This document shows positions 19,543 through 31,924 of a DNA stretch of 64,000 nt, one piece after another. Numbering within the stretch: position 1 is the stretch's first letter; every line of letters begins with the position of its first letter. The translations under genes and the position numbers were made by a program. Below the pieces are notes generated by a model that saw nothing but the letters and a program-made list of their open reading frames with translations, searched no databases and was not told the DNA's origin. The DNA is from Cryptomeria japonica (Eukaryota; Streptophyta; Pinopsida; Cupressales; Cupressaceae), in contig NC_081407.1 of the NCBI RefSeq assembly GCF_030272615.1, positions 375,885,018 through 375,949,017 on the forward strand, read 5' to 3'.

Positions 19543-21739
19543 CAGGTTGTATGAGGTCTGAAACATGATCATAATCTTTTGACACAAATGCATGATCGAG
19601 GTCTTCATTTCTTATAGCATGTTCATATTGTGTCTCAGTAGGTGTTAAGGATTTGTGTTGCCATTCTTCGACCCATTCCGCATTCTCGCATTCTTCCTAT
19701 TCACCTGCAACAAAAAATTGACAAAAACATGCAAGCTCTCTAGTCCATATAGTCCAAGTGTTAGAATTAGAACTCTTAAATGAATGCCATCTAGTTGATC
19801 CATTTATTGTATCACAATCATATCTTGGAAGGATATTCTCCTCTCTAACTAGCCAGAAGAAACATCTAATTGTAGAGTTCTGACTTGATCCTATGGATAA
19901 ATTTGCACTACACCAATCCACAATTGCACTTGCATTTTTAAATTTAGCCTTTTCCTCGAATTTGAGTTGCTCTCTACAAAGGGCTCTCTTAACACATGCA
20001 CCAGCACTATCATGTTCTCCTTTCCCATGTCTAGCCTCAAAAAAACTCCAAATGTGTTTGATATTAGTTTTTTTATGAATCCTACTCAACCAATAAAACA
20101 TTCTAGCATTCTTGAATTGCCCTGTGCAATTATCAGACCATATTAGATGTTGTGTCATCTGAATTTCTCTCTCCCTCAAATTCTGAAAAAAGGTCTTGAA
20201 GCAAAACTGGACAAACTCAGATGAGTCTAATTTATTATCACTCATATAGAAATGGTACTCTCTCAAAATTTTGCGATCCTCTTGTGTACTATCCAGTGCA
20301 TGCCTATAGACAATATGGACAAAAATTGATACCTGCACTGAATTATAGTATTGTGATTGTACCTCATCTTGTGGTGCAAGCATGTAGTTCTCTGCAAAGT
20401 CAACAACTAAAAGTATACTACCAATAGGAAATGTATCCTTACATATTTGAAACTGACCATCGAGCCATCTAGCATTTTGAGTGTGTTTAACATATTTAGG
20501 TATGATGTTACTCTTGAATTCATTCATAAATGCATAAACACTAACTTTTTCAGTGATTAGATCGCATCGTTTTCCAACCTTTCCATCCTTCAGTGGATAC
20601 TCAATAGTTTTAAATCTTTTAACATCAATTAATTATTGTCCAAAATCATTTGAAATATTTTCATGTAAACATTCATCCAACAATGCAAGATTGCCACATA
20701 TATCACATACACCAGAAACACATGCATTGAAAAGGAAATTTTGTTCATTTAGTGGGTTGCAAAACAAACTTGAAATAAACTCCTTGATAGTTTCAGGTGG
20801 TATATTTATACCACATTCTTGGAACATTCCATTACTATGCATGGTAACACGTATATATCAAAATACATCATAATGGTAGTGAAATTGAACATGAGTTTTG
20901 CAACAACATGTGACTCTTTCCTTGTTAATTCAAACATACCAAGGTTTACACTTTTCAAAAGACCTTTGACAAATGCTAATAGTCAACACTTTATCATCCA
21001 AAATTTTTTTATACAATTCAGTTTGAATCATGTCTAATAGGTGTTTTGGATGTGGATCATGAATTTTTAATCCAACTATTAATTTAAGAACATCTCTAAC
21101 ATTAGGTGATACTCTTGTATTATCGTGCTAGAATTTTTCGATCAAATTTTTGACTTCACCAGTAAGTTTCATATCAGACCTTGGTAGTCTACCACTAAAA
21201 GTCCACAATTTGTTTGCCGGATCACTTTCAAAATTAACTCTTCTTTTTACAGCTCTTGACAAAGTTTTGCAATGAATATTAAGATATCCACTTATGTTAC
21301 TCATCATTCTTTTATTAGAAGTTGTTTGGCTTACTAAAGCTATTGTTATTGCCCGTCGTGCCACATTTTTATCTTTAGAATGACTTTTCTTTCCAATTGT
21401 ATCAAAGGCGCTAGCAACAATCGATACAACTTGTTTTAAAGACTCCTCCTTCTTCTTGGGTTTGACATAAAAGCCTAACTTCTTCATCACTTTTCACATT
21501 TTAGTCATTTTAATTAGTTGTACCATTAATTGACATTGAAACCCAAATTTCTTATTATAAAAAAAATGTCTAAACAATCTATTTGTATGTGTCCTAATTT
21601 GTCTCCATGAAACCAAGCCAGGAAGGTTGTCTAGTACATCACTTTTAATTTCAAAATTTTCATTCATTTGATTATCATTCAAACATGTTTCATTTTCAAT
21701 TGGTGTTTCCATGTCTACATACACATTATTGGTTTTAGT

Positions 21740-21900
21740 TGTAGGTGGATTTTCAATTTCATTTGGAGTTTCAAATTTGGTTTCAATTTCAGTTTCAAGT
21801 TGAGATCTAGTTTCAGTTGGGGTTTCAATTTGGATTTCAATTTCACTTTCAACTTGACTTCTAATTTCATTTGGGGTTTGATTTTCAATTAGAATTTCAT
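21740..21900 (-). repeat. Glu/Thr-rich internal coding repeat
   Basis: In the transposase N-terminal region, ETPNEIRSQVESEIEIQIE, ETPTETRSQLETEIE and ETKFETPNEI recur. At DNA level this is a short TTTCAATTTC/AGTTTCA-type repeat that can expand or contract without breaking the frame. Confidence 0.7.
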
Positions 21901-22390
21901 TTAATAAGTAACCTGCTTCTACTAAATCACCAATTTCTTCATGAGAAAAAACATGGGGCTATGGAGACATACCTGTATCCAATAATGGATTAGAAGATGC
22001 ACCTAAATTAAATGGTTCTATTGTGTTTCTTTCGTCAGCATTTATGGTCTCATTGATGTTCTCCTCTTCTAAAATGATTTCGGAACTTAAAGCTCCTTGT
22101 CTCATTCATGATCTTCTCTCTTGTTGATGCATTGCCTCCTTCTCCCTATTTGCTGCAATCTCCTCAATTGTTAGAACCTTCCTTTGCCTCTTCCTATGTT
22201 GATTTGATCCCATGGCTACACCAAAATTTGAATTCGAATCAATCTCTTTACCAAATCAACAATAAGACAAACAAAGAGAATGATTAATCAAAACATTCTC
22301 TTTGCAGATTGTACCTGTCAGCCAATGACTGAAAAATCATTCAATCATTGGGATTTGTGCTTGTAGGCCAGATTTTGTCCCAACGGATCT

Positions 22391-22438
22391 TTTCAGAAAT
22401 GGGCGCCCGTTTCTCTTTCAGAAATGGACGCCCATTTT
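22391..22438 (-). repeat. Inverted subterminal motif copies
   Basis: Two copies of TTTCAGAAATGGRCGCCCRT (22391-22412 and 22417-22438). They are the reverse-oriented counterpart of AAACGGGCATCCATTTTTGA at 12742-12765, located just upstream of the transposase start. Confidence 0.65.
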
Positions 22439-22487
22439 TTAAAATTAGGGGCAGGAAACATTCCTTAGCTTTTTTTTTTGTTTTGGG

Positions 22488-22512
22488 ATAGGCTTGGTCT
22501 CACCAAGCCTAT
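22488..22512. repeat. Perfect 11-bp-arm hairpin
   Basis: ATAGGCTTGGT, loop CTC, ACCAAGCCTAT: exact reverse complements. It lies at the outer right side of the candidate two-gene element. Confidence 0.85.
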
Positions 22513-22519
22513 ACTTGGA

Positions 22520-23956
22520 CCTCCAAAAAAATGACTAAGGTAAATCGACATCAAATTTCTACCTTGGCCTAATTTTTTGAGGGCCTTTCTGATTGAATTT
22601 TTTGACGAAATAAAAACCCACTAGAGTTTTCAGTGTCTTGAATTTAGAAATGTAAATTTTATAGTGATAAGATTACTTTTACTATTTTTGTATTATTTAT
22701 TAACCAAAAGTGGAACCTAAACCTAAAATACCAAGGTTCACTAAAACTTTAATAACTTTTTGGTTTTTAGGATTTTAGAAAAATAAATTATATGACATCA
22801 ATCTACATACAATTCTTTTGAATATTAAAATAAATAAAATGGAAAAATATGAAATTTTCATCAAATTATGGTGGTCATACACCCGATGTTTTGAAAATAT
22901 ACTTTATTGTCAGCTAAAAATTAATTAAAAAAAAAAATTCAATAAAAAAATAAGAAAAAATATTCTCATCAATATTTGGTGTCTTAAGTATCATTTCCCA
23001 GAAGGATTTGCAAAAATTCATTTATTTGCATCAAAAAAGGGTGGTCGTACACATGCGTGGTATGGTCTTGAAATAGGCATTTTGAAAAAATGGTTTTTAA
23101 ACATGCCTACTAAAAAGAGATTTCTACCATGTGGGTATTAAAAAAAATTACATATTTGAAAAGTAGACTCTGAGCACTACATTTTCTATTACTGAAGTTT
23201 TTTGAGATTCAATCTCTAAGTGCATCAAATTTTGACATCAATCGACATCAAATTTGAAAAACAGAGAAAACACTTCCACTTTTTGCCCAAAAGTGGGACT
23301 CAACTTCTTGCAGCCACCCTTTAGGTTTCTGGAATTTGATGTTGGTAATATGAGACATAAGTGGCTTTTTGGATATAGGTATTTACATATCTACAGGCTT
23401 CACTATTTTGGGCTTAGGATTTGAGACTTCAAAATTTAGAACAGAGGCTGGAAGATTGCGAGAGGCTAGAAGATTGCGAGTTTTGAATTTAACATACAGA
23501 TTGATAGAATGAACTCAGAATTTTGATACACGCACCATATTGGGGTATGAAGATTCACTAAAGCATTTTGGAATGGAAGTTTTCTTGTGAGAAATGCATG
23601 CAGCCATTCAAGTTTAGTGAATAAAGGTTGAGTAACATTGTTGGCTCAATAGTAACGGCAACCCATTACAAAGGGCCACAAATAACCAAAGAATCCTTCA
23701 AATCTAACTTTTATAGAAAAATATTTTTCAATTAGATGCTTACCATTAATGTATTTATTGTATTAAATTTATTTGCACATAGAAATTTTAAAAAAATCAA
23801 TTGCTAATAAACTTATGTATTAATTTTTCACTCAAAAAAAAGGTTCAAGGTTCAACATTAATTTAATTTTAGTTTTCTTATTAAATTTGGTATCAACTTT
23901 AACATGAATAGATTTTTAAGGATGATAAAATATAACATGGAAATTTTAGAATTTGC
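22520..23956. other. Unassigned sequence, no gene seen
   Basis: Moderately AT-rich, with scattered similar phrases such as CGACATCAAATTT (22545, 23245) and GGTGGTCRTACAC (22870, 23040) that hint at an old internal duplication. No coding signature recognised. Confidence 0.5.
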
Positions 23957-24660
23957 AAGTTAATTCTCAAAATAATAGATTTTTCCATGTTTTGATTGAG
24001 TAAAGATCAAGAGTGTAGTAAAAATAGGAAATATATACAACTTAGTAAGTTTTACAAATAAATACAAATTTAGTAAGTTTTAGGAAAAAATTATGGTAAT
24101 AGGTTGTAGTTATCCCATATTAATAGGGACTCATTACTATGAGTAATTTAGAAAGAATGAGTATTTTATTATAATTAACAAAAGATCAAGTTAATTCTCA
24201 AAATAATAGATGTTTCCATGTTTTGATTGAGTAAAGATCAAGAGTGTATTAAAAATAGGAAATATATACAACTTAGTAAGTTTTACAAATAAATAAATAA
24301 ATACAAAATTTAGTAAGTTTTAGGAAAAACAAATGGTAATAGGTTGTAGTTTTCCCATATTAATAGGGACTCATTACTATGAGTAATTTATAAAGAATGA
24401 GTATTTTATTATAATTAACAAAAGATCACAATTTAGTAAAAAATGGAAAGATGCAGAACTTAGTATGTCTTAAAAAAAATATACCAAACTTAAATAACTT
24501 ATAGAAAAAAATTATGGTAACATGTTGTAGTGATGGAGATTTATAGGAGTCATTACTATGAATAATTTGGAAAGAAAAAGAGTTTCTTATTACAAGTTGG
24601 AATTACCCTCTATTTATAGGGAGTCATTACTATGACTAATTTTGAAAGAATAATATTTTT
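23957..24660. repeat. ~231-bp tandem repeat, about 2.5-3 copies
   Basis: Unit one starts at 23957 and unit two at 24188 (AAGTTAATTCTCAAAATAAT). Both contain TTAATAGGGACTCATTACTA and end in AATTAACAAAAGATCA. A third, more divergent copy from about 24430 keeps GGTAACATGTTGTAG and GGAGTCATTACTATGA, and a partial fourth ends near 24650. Confidence 0.9.
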
Positions 24661-25140
24661 TTATAACAATTAATAAAAATGAAAACAAAATTATCCTTAA
24701 AATTGGATTTAATAATAGTGAAAAGAGTTCCCATTTCTTATTACCGTTAAAGATGTAATTGATAAGTGTTCTCATTATTAAAATCAATATAAATTATACA
24801 TTAAAATTATTTAAATAAAATGATAAGAATAATAATATTTTAACTTAATAAGAAATAATAAACAATATGGGATATAAGTAAAATAAATAAAAAATATTTA
24901 TAAATTCAATTTTTTTAAAATTATATCTTTTATAATATTATGTATTCCATTACTTTTTTCTCTTGATAAAGATAAATAAAAAATGGACAAATTTCTCCAA
25001 ACTTTTATTATTGTATTTTAACTTGATGGAAATTGTAGATATTAAATGAAGAGGATAATTTTTTAGGTATAATTTTTTTAAATCAATTTAATAGACATAT
25101 TGACTCCTTAAACATAGATATTTAGGTTCATATAATTAAA
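24660..25140. other. AT-rich spacer, no gene seen
   Basis: Very AT-rich sequence leading into the CCCTAA-like array. Nothing else supported. Confidence 0.5.
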
Positions 25141-27910
25141 TTTCATACCCCAATCCCTAACCCTATCAATAATTCTAACAATAACACTAAACTCTTAACT
25201 ATAATCTAAACTTTAACCCTAACCCTAATGTAATTGAATCATAACCCTTCTTTTTAACCTAGATTAAAATATAATACTAACCCTAACTATAATTAAATGC
25301 TTACCATCATCAAACCCTATTCTTGACAATATCTATAATTTATACCTAACTGAACCCTACTAATAACCTAATCTTATCATAATTTAAACCTAACAATAGC
25401 ATAACCCCAAGCTTAATTATAACCCTAGAATTAAACTCTATCTAAAACTTTAACCCTAATCTAAACATAATTAAATACTAGCCCTAATCCTAATTTAAAC
25501 CTAGCCCTAATGTAATTGAATGATAGCCTTAATTGATCTCTAATCCTAACCCTAAATATAATTAAACCATTTCAACACTTAAACACTAACTCTAATTAAC
25601 TATAACCTTTAACCCTATTGTTCGCTAATATTAATTAAATTCTAGCCCAAACATTAACCCTAATTATACTATAGTCATTGTAATTATAATTGTAAACCTA
25701 ATCGTAACCCAAACCCTAAAAATAACCCTAATCCTAACAATGATGTAAACCCTAACTATGATCATAATCCTAATCCTAAAGCCTATCTTGAACCATAACT
25801 CTAACCCTAACCATGATTTTAACCCTAAATCTAACCATAATCCTAAGCCCTAACCCTATCCATAATCCTAACAATAACCCTAAGCATGGTGTAAATCCTA
25901 ACCAAAACCCTAACCCTAACTGTGATGTAAACGCTAACATTAATCCTAATGCTAACCCTTAACCCTAACCCTAACAATGATGTAAACCATAACCCTATCT
26001 ATAATCCTAACCTTAACCCTAACCCTAAATGGAACCATGACATAAACCATAACCTTTAGTGTAATCCTAACTATAACTCTAAACCATTACCCTAATCATA
26101 ATCCTAACCCTAAATCTAACCTAACCTAATCATAACCCTAAACCCTAACCCTAAAAATAGGGAATGACTATTCAACCCTTAGGATGGACCAAACATCTAT
26201 TACAATTTAATAATATATGAAGGGTATTAATATCTTGCTACATCCTAAGGGTTGGGTAGCCATTTCCCTAAAAATAACCTTACAACTAACCCTAACCATG
26301 ATGTAAAACCTAATCCTAAACCTAACCCTAACTATAACCTAAACACTAAACCCTAACCCAAGCATAATCCTAGCCTGACCCTTAATCCTAATCCTAACCA
26401 TAACTCTAAACCCTAACCTTAACCCTAACCCTAACCTAACCATAACCTTAAACCCTAACCCTAACAACAATCCTTAGTCCTAACCCTAAACCTAACTATA
26501 ACCTAAGCACTAAACCCTAACCCAAGCATAATCCTAGCCCGACCCTTAACCCTAATCCTAACCATAATTCTAAACCCTAACCCTAACCTAACCCTAACCC
26601 TAACAACAATCCTTAGTCATAATCCTAAAACCTAATCCTAACCATAACCCTAACCCAAACCCTAATCCTAACCATAACCCATAACATGTCCCTTATCCTA
26701 AGAGTAAATCTTATTCATAATCCTAATCCTAATCCTAAACCCTAACCTTAACGCTATTCTTACTCTTAAAACCCTGATCCTAACCTTAATCCTCACCCTA
26801 ACCCTGATCGTAAACCTTACTCTAACCATGATGTTAATCATGACCCTAACTTGAACCCAACCCTAAACTTAACCCTCTAGCTATGATGTAAAACCTAACC
26901 TTAACCATTATCCTAACTATGACCCTAACCCTAATCCTAAACATAATCCTGAACCTAACCTTGACCCCAACCATGATGTAAACAATAAAATTAACTATAA
27001 ACCCTAACCCTAACCCTAATCATAATCCTAACCCTAACCCTAGTCCTAATCCTAAGATAACCTAACCATAATCCTAAAAATTAACCCTAACAATAATCTT
27101 GCCCTAAACTTAACCCTAACCTAAATTAAACTTTAATCCAAATCTATTCCTAACCTTAATCTAGCCCAAACCCTAATCCTAATTGATCTAAATAATAGTA
27201 ATTTAACCCTAACCTTAATGTTATTAAACCATAACCCTAATTCTAACCCTAACTTTGATGTAAACCCTAAATGTAATTGTAACCCTAACACTAAACCCTA
27301 ACCATAAACTTAACCTTAACACTAAACCTTAACCTTAATTGCAATTGTAAACCCTAACCATAATCTTGAACCAAAATCAAACCCTAACTTTGATGCTAAC
27401 CCTAACCATGATGGTAACCCTAACCATGATATACACCCTAACCAAACCCTAAACCTATTCATAACCCTAACCATGATATAAACCTTATACGTGATAACCT
27501 TAACACTGATCCAAAATATAATCATAAACCAAATCCTAATCCTAACCATATCCCCAATTATAATTCTAACCCTAACCCTAAATGTAATTATGCTTACCGT
27601 AAACCTATATTTACTATATAAACCCTAAACATAATTGTAACCTTGACACTAAACCCTAACGATAAATTTAATCGTAATAATAAACCATAACCATAACCCT
27701 AACCCTAACTGTAATCGTAAATGTAAGCATAAACCCTAACCCTTACCATAATCCTAAACACAAACTGAAACCTAACATTGATGGTAATCCTAACCATTAT
27801 CATAATCCTAATCATAATCCCTAACCCTAATCATAAACCTAACCCAAACCATGATGTGGACCGTAACCCTGACCATAACATTAACCTTAACCCTAACGGC
27901 AACCATAGCC
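25140..27910. repeat. Large degenerate telomere-like CCCTAA array
   Basis: About 2.8 kb of CCCTAA, CCATAA and TCCTAA units on the + strand, mostly with six-base spacing and locally near-perfect (for example CCCTAACCCTAACC runs near 26420). The same punctuation AATGATGTAAACCCTAA as in the array at 1-1010 recurs (near 25738, 25920, 25977, 26290). A local duplication shares AAACCCTAACCCAAGCATAA (about 26350 and 26513). Orientation is the same as the other two blocks. Confidence 0.85.
26160..26268. mobile_element. 109-bp hAT-like MITE with perfect 8-bp TSD
   Basis: The insert begins GGGAATGACTATTCAACCCT and its right end is the near-exact reverse complement, giving ~28-bp terminal inverted repeats with a few mismatches. 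It is flanked on both sides by TAAAAATA (26152-26159 and 26269-26276). An 8-bp duplication is characteristic of the hAT superfamily. It has no coding capacity and sits inside the CCCTAA-like array. Confidence 0.85.
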
Positions 27911-28168
27911 ACAATACTCCTGATTAAATAATGTGTTATATTATCATTAAATAAACTTTAATAATCTTAGATTTTAGTATTTTCTTAGATCTTGCAACAC
28001 ATATATTATAAAAATAGTCTAAATACATATATATAATTTCATATATCTCTATGTAATAATTTTATAATATTATAATATAATTTATTTTAATAAAAAGATA
28101 CTATATAATTATATATTGATTTATTTTATGATTCCCATGTTGCTTCACACAATTGCACCCTAGAGTCA

Positions 28169-28244
28169 AATAGGTGCCTCTAGAAGGATATCTCTCAGCG
28201 TATTTTATATAGATTAAATTAAAATTTAAGGTATATATGCTAGT
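28169..28244. mobile_element. Single arm of the ACTAGC MITE family
   Basis: AATAGGTGCCTCTAGAAGGA then TATCTCTCAGCGTATT and a terminal GCTAGT match the right arm of the MITE at 1276-1440 (there AATAGGCGCTTCTAGAAGGA). The left arm is missing, so this is a half element. Confidence 0.7.
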
Positions 28245-28249
28245 ATATA

Positions 28250-31160
28250 TACAATGACATCATTTTTTATTTAGTGTGGAAATTTTGCAGAAATTAAATA
28301 GATAAAAATATGTTTTTATGTACTCTTTGTTTAATATAAATTTTATTTGACTCTTTTTCTTAATATCTTAAATCGCATCAATTTCTTTTTATTGCAATTT
28401 TTTTAATTAAATTATATATGTATACAATCACATCATTTTTTTTGTTGTGTAAATGTGAAAAAAAAGATTAAATAGACAAAATATATTTTTGTATATTTTT
28501 ATTTTATAAAAGTTTTATTTGATTCATTTTTCTTAATATCTCAAGTCACGTCACTTTCTTTAATTGTAGGAATTTTCTTAAAAAAATTTCAAGTTCAAGT
28601 TTATTTTTTATATGAGTTTTATTTGAGTTTTTTTTCCTTAATATCTCAAACCATTTTTAATTGTGAAAATTTTAATAACATTTTCTATATATAATATGTT
28701 TCTATAAACTATGGGTTTTACTTGAATTATTTTTAGTATCTCAAATCAAATCACATTCTTTTATTGTGAGAATTTTTTATAATATTTTTTAAATATGTCA
28801 AACCACATAACTTTCTTTTCATGTTAGAATTTTTTATAACATAATGCACCTTGTATTTTGATTTATTTATGCAATGATTTGTATTAGTGATATGTTATAG
28901 CATTTAAGTTTACAAATATTATGACCCTTATAAATAGGTAATGTACATTTCTCTTGGTTTTGTTTTAAATCATATAAATATTCTTTTATTGCGGGAATCT
29001 TATAAACATTTATATCTTAAATCATATTTCAAAAAAAATAATTAGTAGGTAAAATATGTTTTTATGTACTCTTTATTAGTAGTTGCTGGAGGCAAATACT
29101 ATTGTAATGAGTTTTTCTTTTTTATAGTTAACTAGTTATTAAAAAATTTAATTTGAACCAATTACAAACAAGGTTTTATTTTTGTTTTTAAAAAATATTT
29201 TTATTTTCTAAAGTTACTTGTGCAATTTTTAAGTTTACATATTATAAAAATTATTTTTTCTCATAGCTCAATACCAAGCATATCAGTAGTTTGGTGTACA
29301 TAAAAAACTAAAAAGTCATGACAATTAATCTTGAACTATGATCTATTAGGAATTATATTTTATTTTTTTAATATTTATAATTTATCATATATTTATAATA
29401 TTAAATAAAAAATTCATATTGAAAATTTATGGTAGCCCTTTTATGCATATAATATGAAATTTGAAACCCACTAACAAAAGTATTTCATAGTTGTGTTTCA
29501 TTGAATGTTAACATAATACAGAATTAAAAAATATTTTAGCTCTACCTATTGATTTTTCCATTATTGATGACATATGTTCCATATTGTAATGGTTTGATAG
29601 TGGACTAATAAATTTGAAAAAAGCTCTTACATAATTATATTCTTGGCTGTCCATATTGAAAAAAGGGTTCCAATGTGATATTAAAACACAAACAAATTTC
29701 ACATAACCTAAAACTTGCGTCATTTTAAATCATGCTATGAATTCATATACATGTCTTTGAGATTCACTATATGATTGTAGAGGACTTTCGACATAAAACA
29801 AAGATACACACTTTCTACCCAAACACTTGCTAAATATAATATTTAATATATTTAATTAAATTTCAAATTAATATTATTTAACTCAAATTCATTATATTTC
29901 TATAGTTTATGTTGATATTATTATGTGAGATTTTTGGATTAAACTGTGTGAGAATTTTTGCATCAATATTTTTGCATCATTATTTAACTCGTTAAATTGG
30001 TCTCTATAAGATTTAACTTGCTTATAATGAGTGGATCACTTGACCAAAATAGTTTGCACATAATTTTTTTTGGATGCAACTCTTCCCAAAATTGAAGTAC
30101 CCTATGTACATTTAAGATGAAATACGGAGGGTTAGCTGGAGATATGGAGGGATATGAGCGTTACATTAAAAACTTATAACTTACAAAACAAATCCTCTAT
30201 CCAAAGCACAATTCTCCACACAAAGCAAAATTTATATTAATTTTACAGGTAGACAGAATTAGTCATTACTAATTCTGAGACCATATATATATAATGATTC
30301 TCTACAAAGCAATATTTCTTAAAAAATCCTCCAAAGCCCTCTATTAAAATTTTACCTAGGTCTTGTCCTATCAAACAATGCGAATATTCATTTCACTTAT
30401 ATTGTAAATGATTATTGCTAACAATGTGAATATTCATTTCTTCCCTGTAATATACAACTCAAATTATTAAGATTTCAATTACAGTCAATTAAAAAATTAA
30501 CAAAGGCAAGTACTAGCCACTATGTGACACTTGTTTAATATGAACTCTATGACTTCTTTTTGTGAGAATTTCACAAAAAAAATAAACTTATAAAAGTATT
30601 TTTTAATGTACTCCTTGTTTTATATAAGTTTTATTTGACATTATCTCAAAACACATCACTTTCTATTATTGTGTAAATTTTATATATATACATTTGTTGT
30701 GTGTAATAATATCATTTTTATTTATTGTGGGAATTTTCTATAAAATAATTTAAAAGATAAAGTATGTTTTTTGTATGAGTTTTATTTCACTCTATTTTCT
30801 TAATATTTCAATTATCTTCACATTTAAAAAAAATTGATAATATTTTTTAAACATGTATAGTATATTTCTTTATACTCTTGATTTTATGTGAGTTTTATTT
30901 GAATTTTTTTGAATATCTCAAATCACATCTAATTATTTTAATTTAGATTTTTTTAATAACATTTTTTAAATAAGTAATGTATATTTTTGTGTACTCTTGC
31001 TTTTATTTGAGATTTATTTGATTTTTCTGATATCTCAAATCGCATCACTTTCTTTAAATGTGAGAATTTTTTATAACATTATATGCCCTAAATTTTTCTT
31101 GATTTATGCAATGATTAGTGTACAAGTAACATATTATAATGTTAAAGCTTTCAAATGACA
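28250..31160. repeat. Duplicated AT-rich block (28.25-28.93 and 30.54-31.16 kb)
   Basis: Both segments repeat a ~110-150-bp theme: TTTTATGTACTCTTTGTTT, TTTTATTTGA, ATATCTCAAATCACATCA, CTTTCTTTAATTGTGAGAAT, TTTTTTATAACATT. Both end in TGATTT-ATGCAATGATT followed by GTTATAGCATTTAA or TTATAATGTTAAAG. They are diverged direct copies. The sequence between them (28.93-30.54 kb) is AT-rich with no supported gene. A related fragment lies near 11700-11800. Confidence 0.65.
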
Positions 31161-31734
31161 TTATTCTTACCTATTTCTAGTAACATACATTCATATTATC
31201 TATTTCATACATTCATTATGTCAATTCACTTTCACTAGTTATACAGGGTCCAATAGTCATTATAGCAATTGTGCTTATAATATTTAGTCTTACCACATAT
31301 TTATACTATATATTGTAAATAAATTATCCACATGTAAATAAAAAAAATACCAAATGATGGTCAAAATGGACTAATAATTGAAAACAAGAGAACATATAAA
31401 TGTTATATAAAAATGACATAAATACATTCATTATAAGATGCTCACTTAAACACGTATTGTTATCATAGTGAAAAGATACTATTCTTATGTGTACAACTAT
31501 TGGGGTAGCAATGTATATGCATTGGAGTATCTCAAATTAATATTTTATGTCATCACAAATATAAAAGGTGAACACAATAAATACCTAGTTTTTCTCCATA
31601 AAATGTTAGGGATTTTCCAAAGGTTTTAGTGTTCAACAATTGGTTGTATTCAACTATTAGTTCTCTGGTGTTGGATATAAAAATTTGAGATAATGCACAC
31701 TTATGATTACTCATAGACATTTGGTCCATTTAAG
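31160..31734. other. AT-rich spacer, no gene seen
   Basis: Unremarkable AT-rich sequence ending at the LINE copy 2 target site. Confidence 0.5.
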
Positions 31735-31924
31735 TTGCATATAAGTTTTTGATTATCATAAACGGGTTTTATAGGGATCCAAAACCCAAATCTTTCAAAA
31801 AAATTAACAGTATCAAACCAGAGTTTAAACAATAGCTAAACAACAATAGAAACTTGGAATTCACCTTGAAAAGAACAAAATACAAAAAATGAAAAAAGGG
31901 CAAAAGAAAGAAGCCAAAATCCAG

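Larger units (their letters stand above)
19019..22213 (-). pseudogene. DDE-type transposase gene (family unassigned)
   Basis: The - strand gene starts at ATG 22213 (MGSNQHRKRQRK). It continues through an acidic Glu/Thr-rich repeat region (about 21740-21900), a basic HTH-like segment (21490-21128; AVKRRVNFESDP), a Cys-rich segment (VSGVCDICGN), then the catalytic core (20842-19697). Candidate acidic catalytic residues are D in VVDFAENY, D in IWSDNCTGQFKN and E or D in FFEARHGKGEHDSAG, that is D43, D132 and E164 or D173 counted from Met at 20527. This DFAENY / SD-C-QFKN / HGKG pattern recurs in transposase-like proteins of many animals; I cannot name the superfamily. A 138-base intron (19405-19542) joins ...LIQPG to HVYAIVALED. 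At least seven stops (TAG, TGA, TAA) break the frame. Confidence 0.7.
12540..22512. mobile_element. Candidate two-gene DNA transposon (hypothesis)
   Basis: A transposase gene on - (22213-19019) and an intron-rich gene of unknown function on + (16099-18192) converge. They lie between a left block of AAACGGGCRYCCATTT motifs and a right block (22391-22438) of the same motif in inverted orientation. I did not find exact terminal inverted repeats or a target-site duplication, so this unit is an inference from arrangement and subterminal motif symmetry. Confidence 0.4.
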
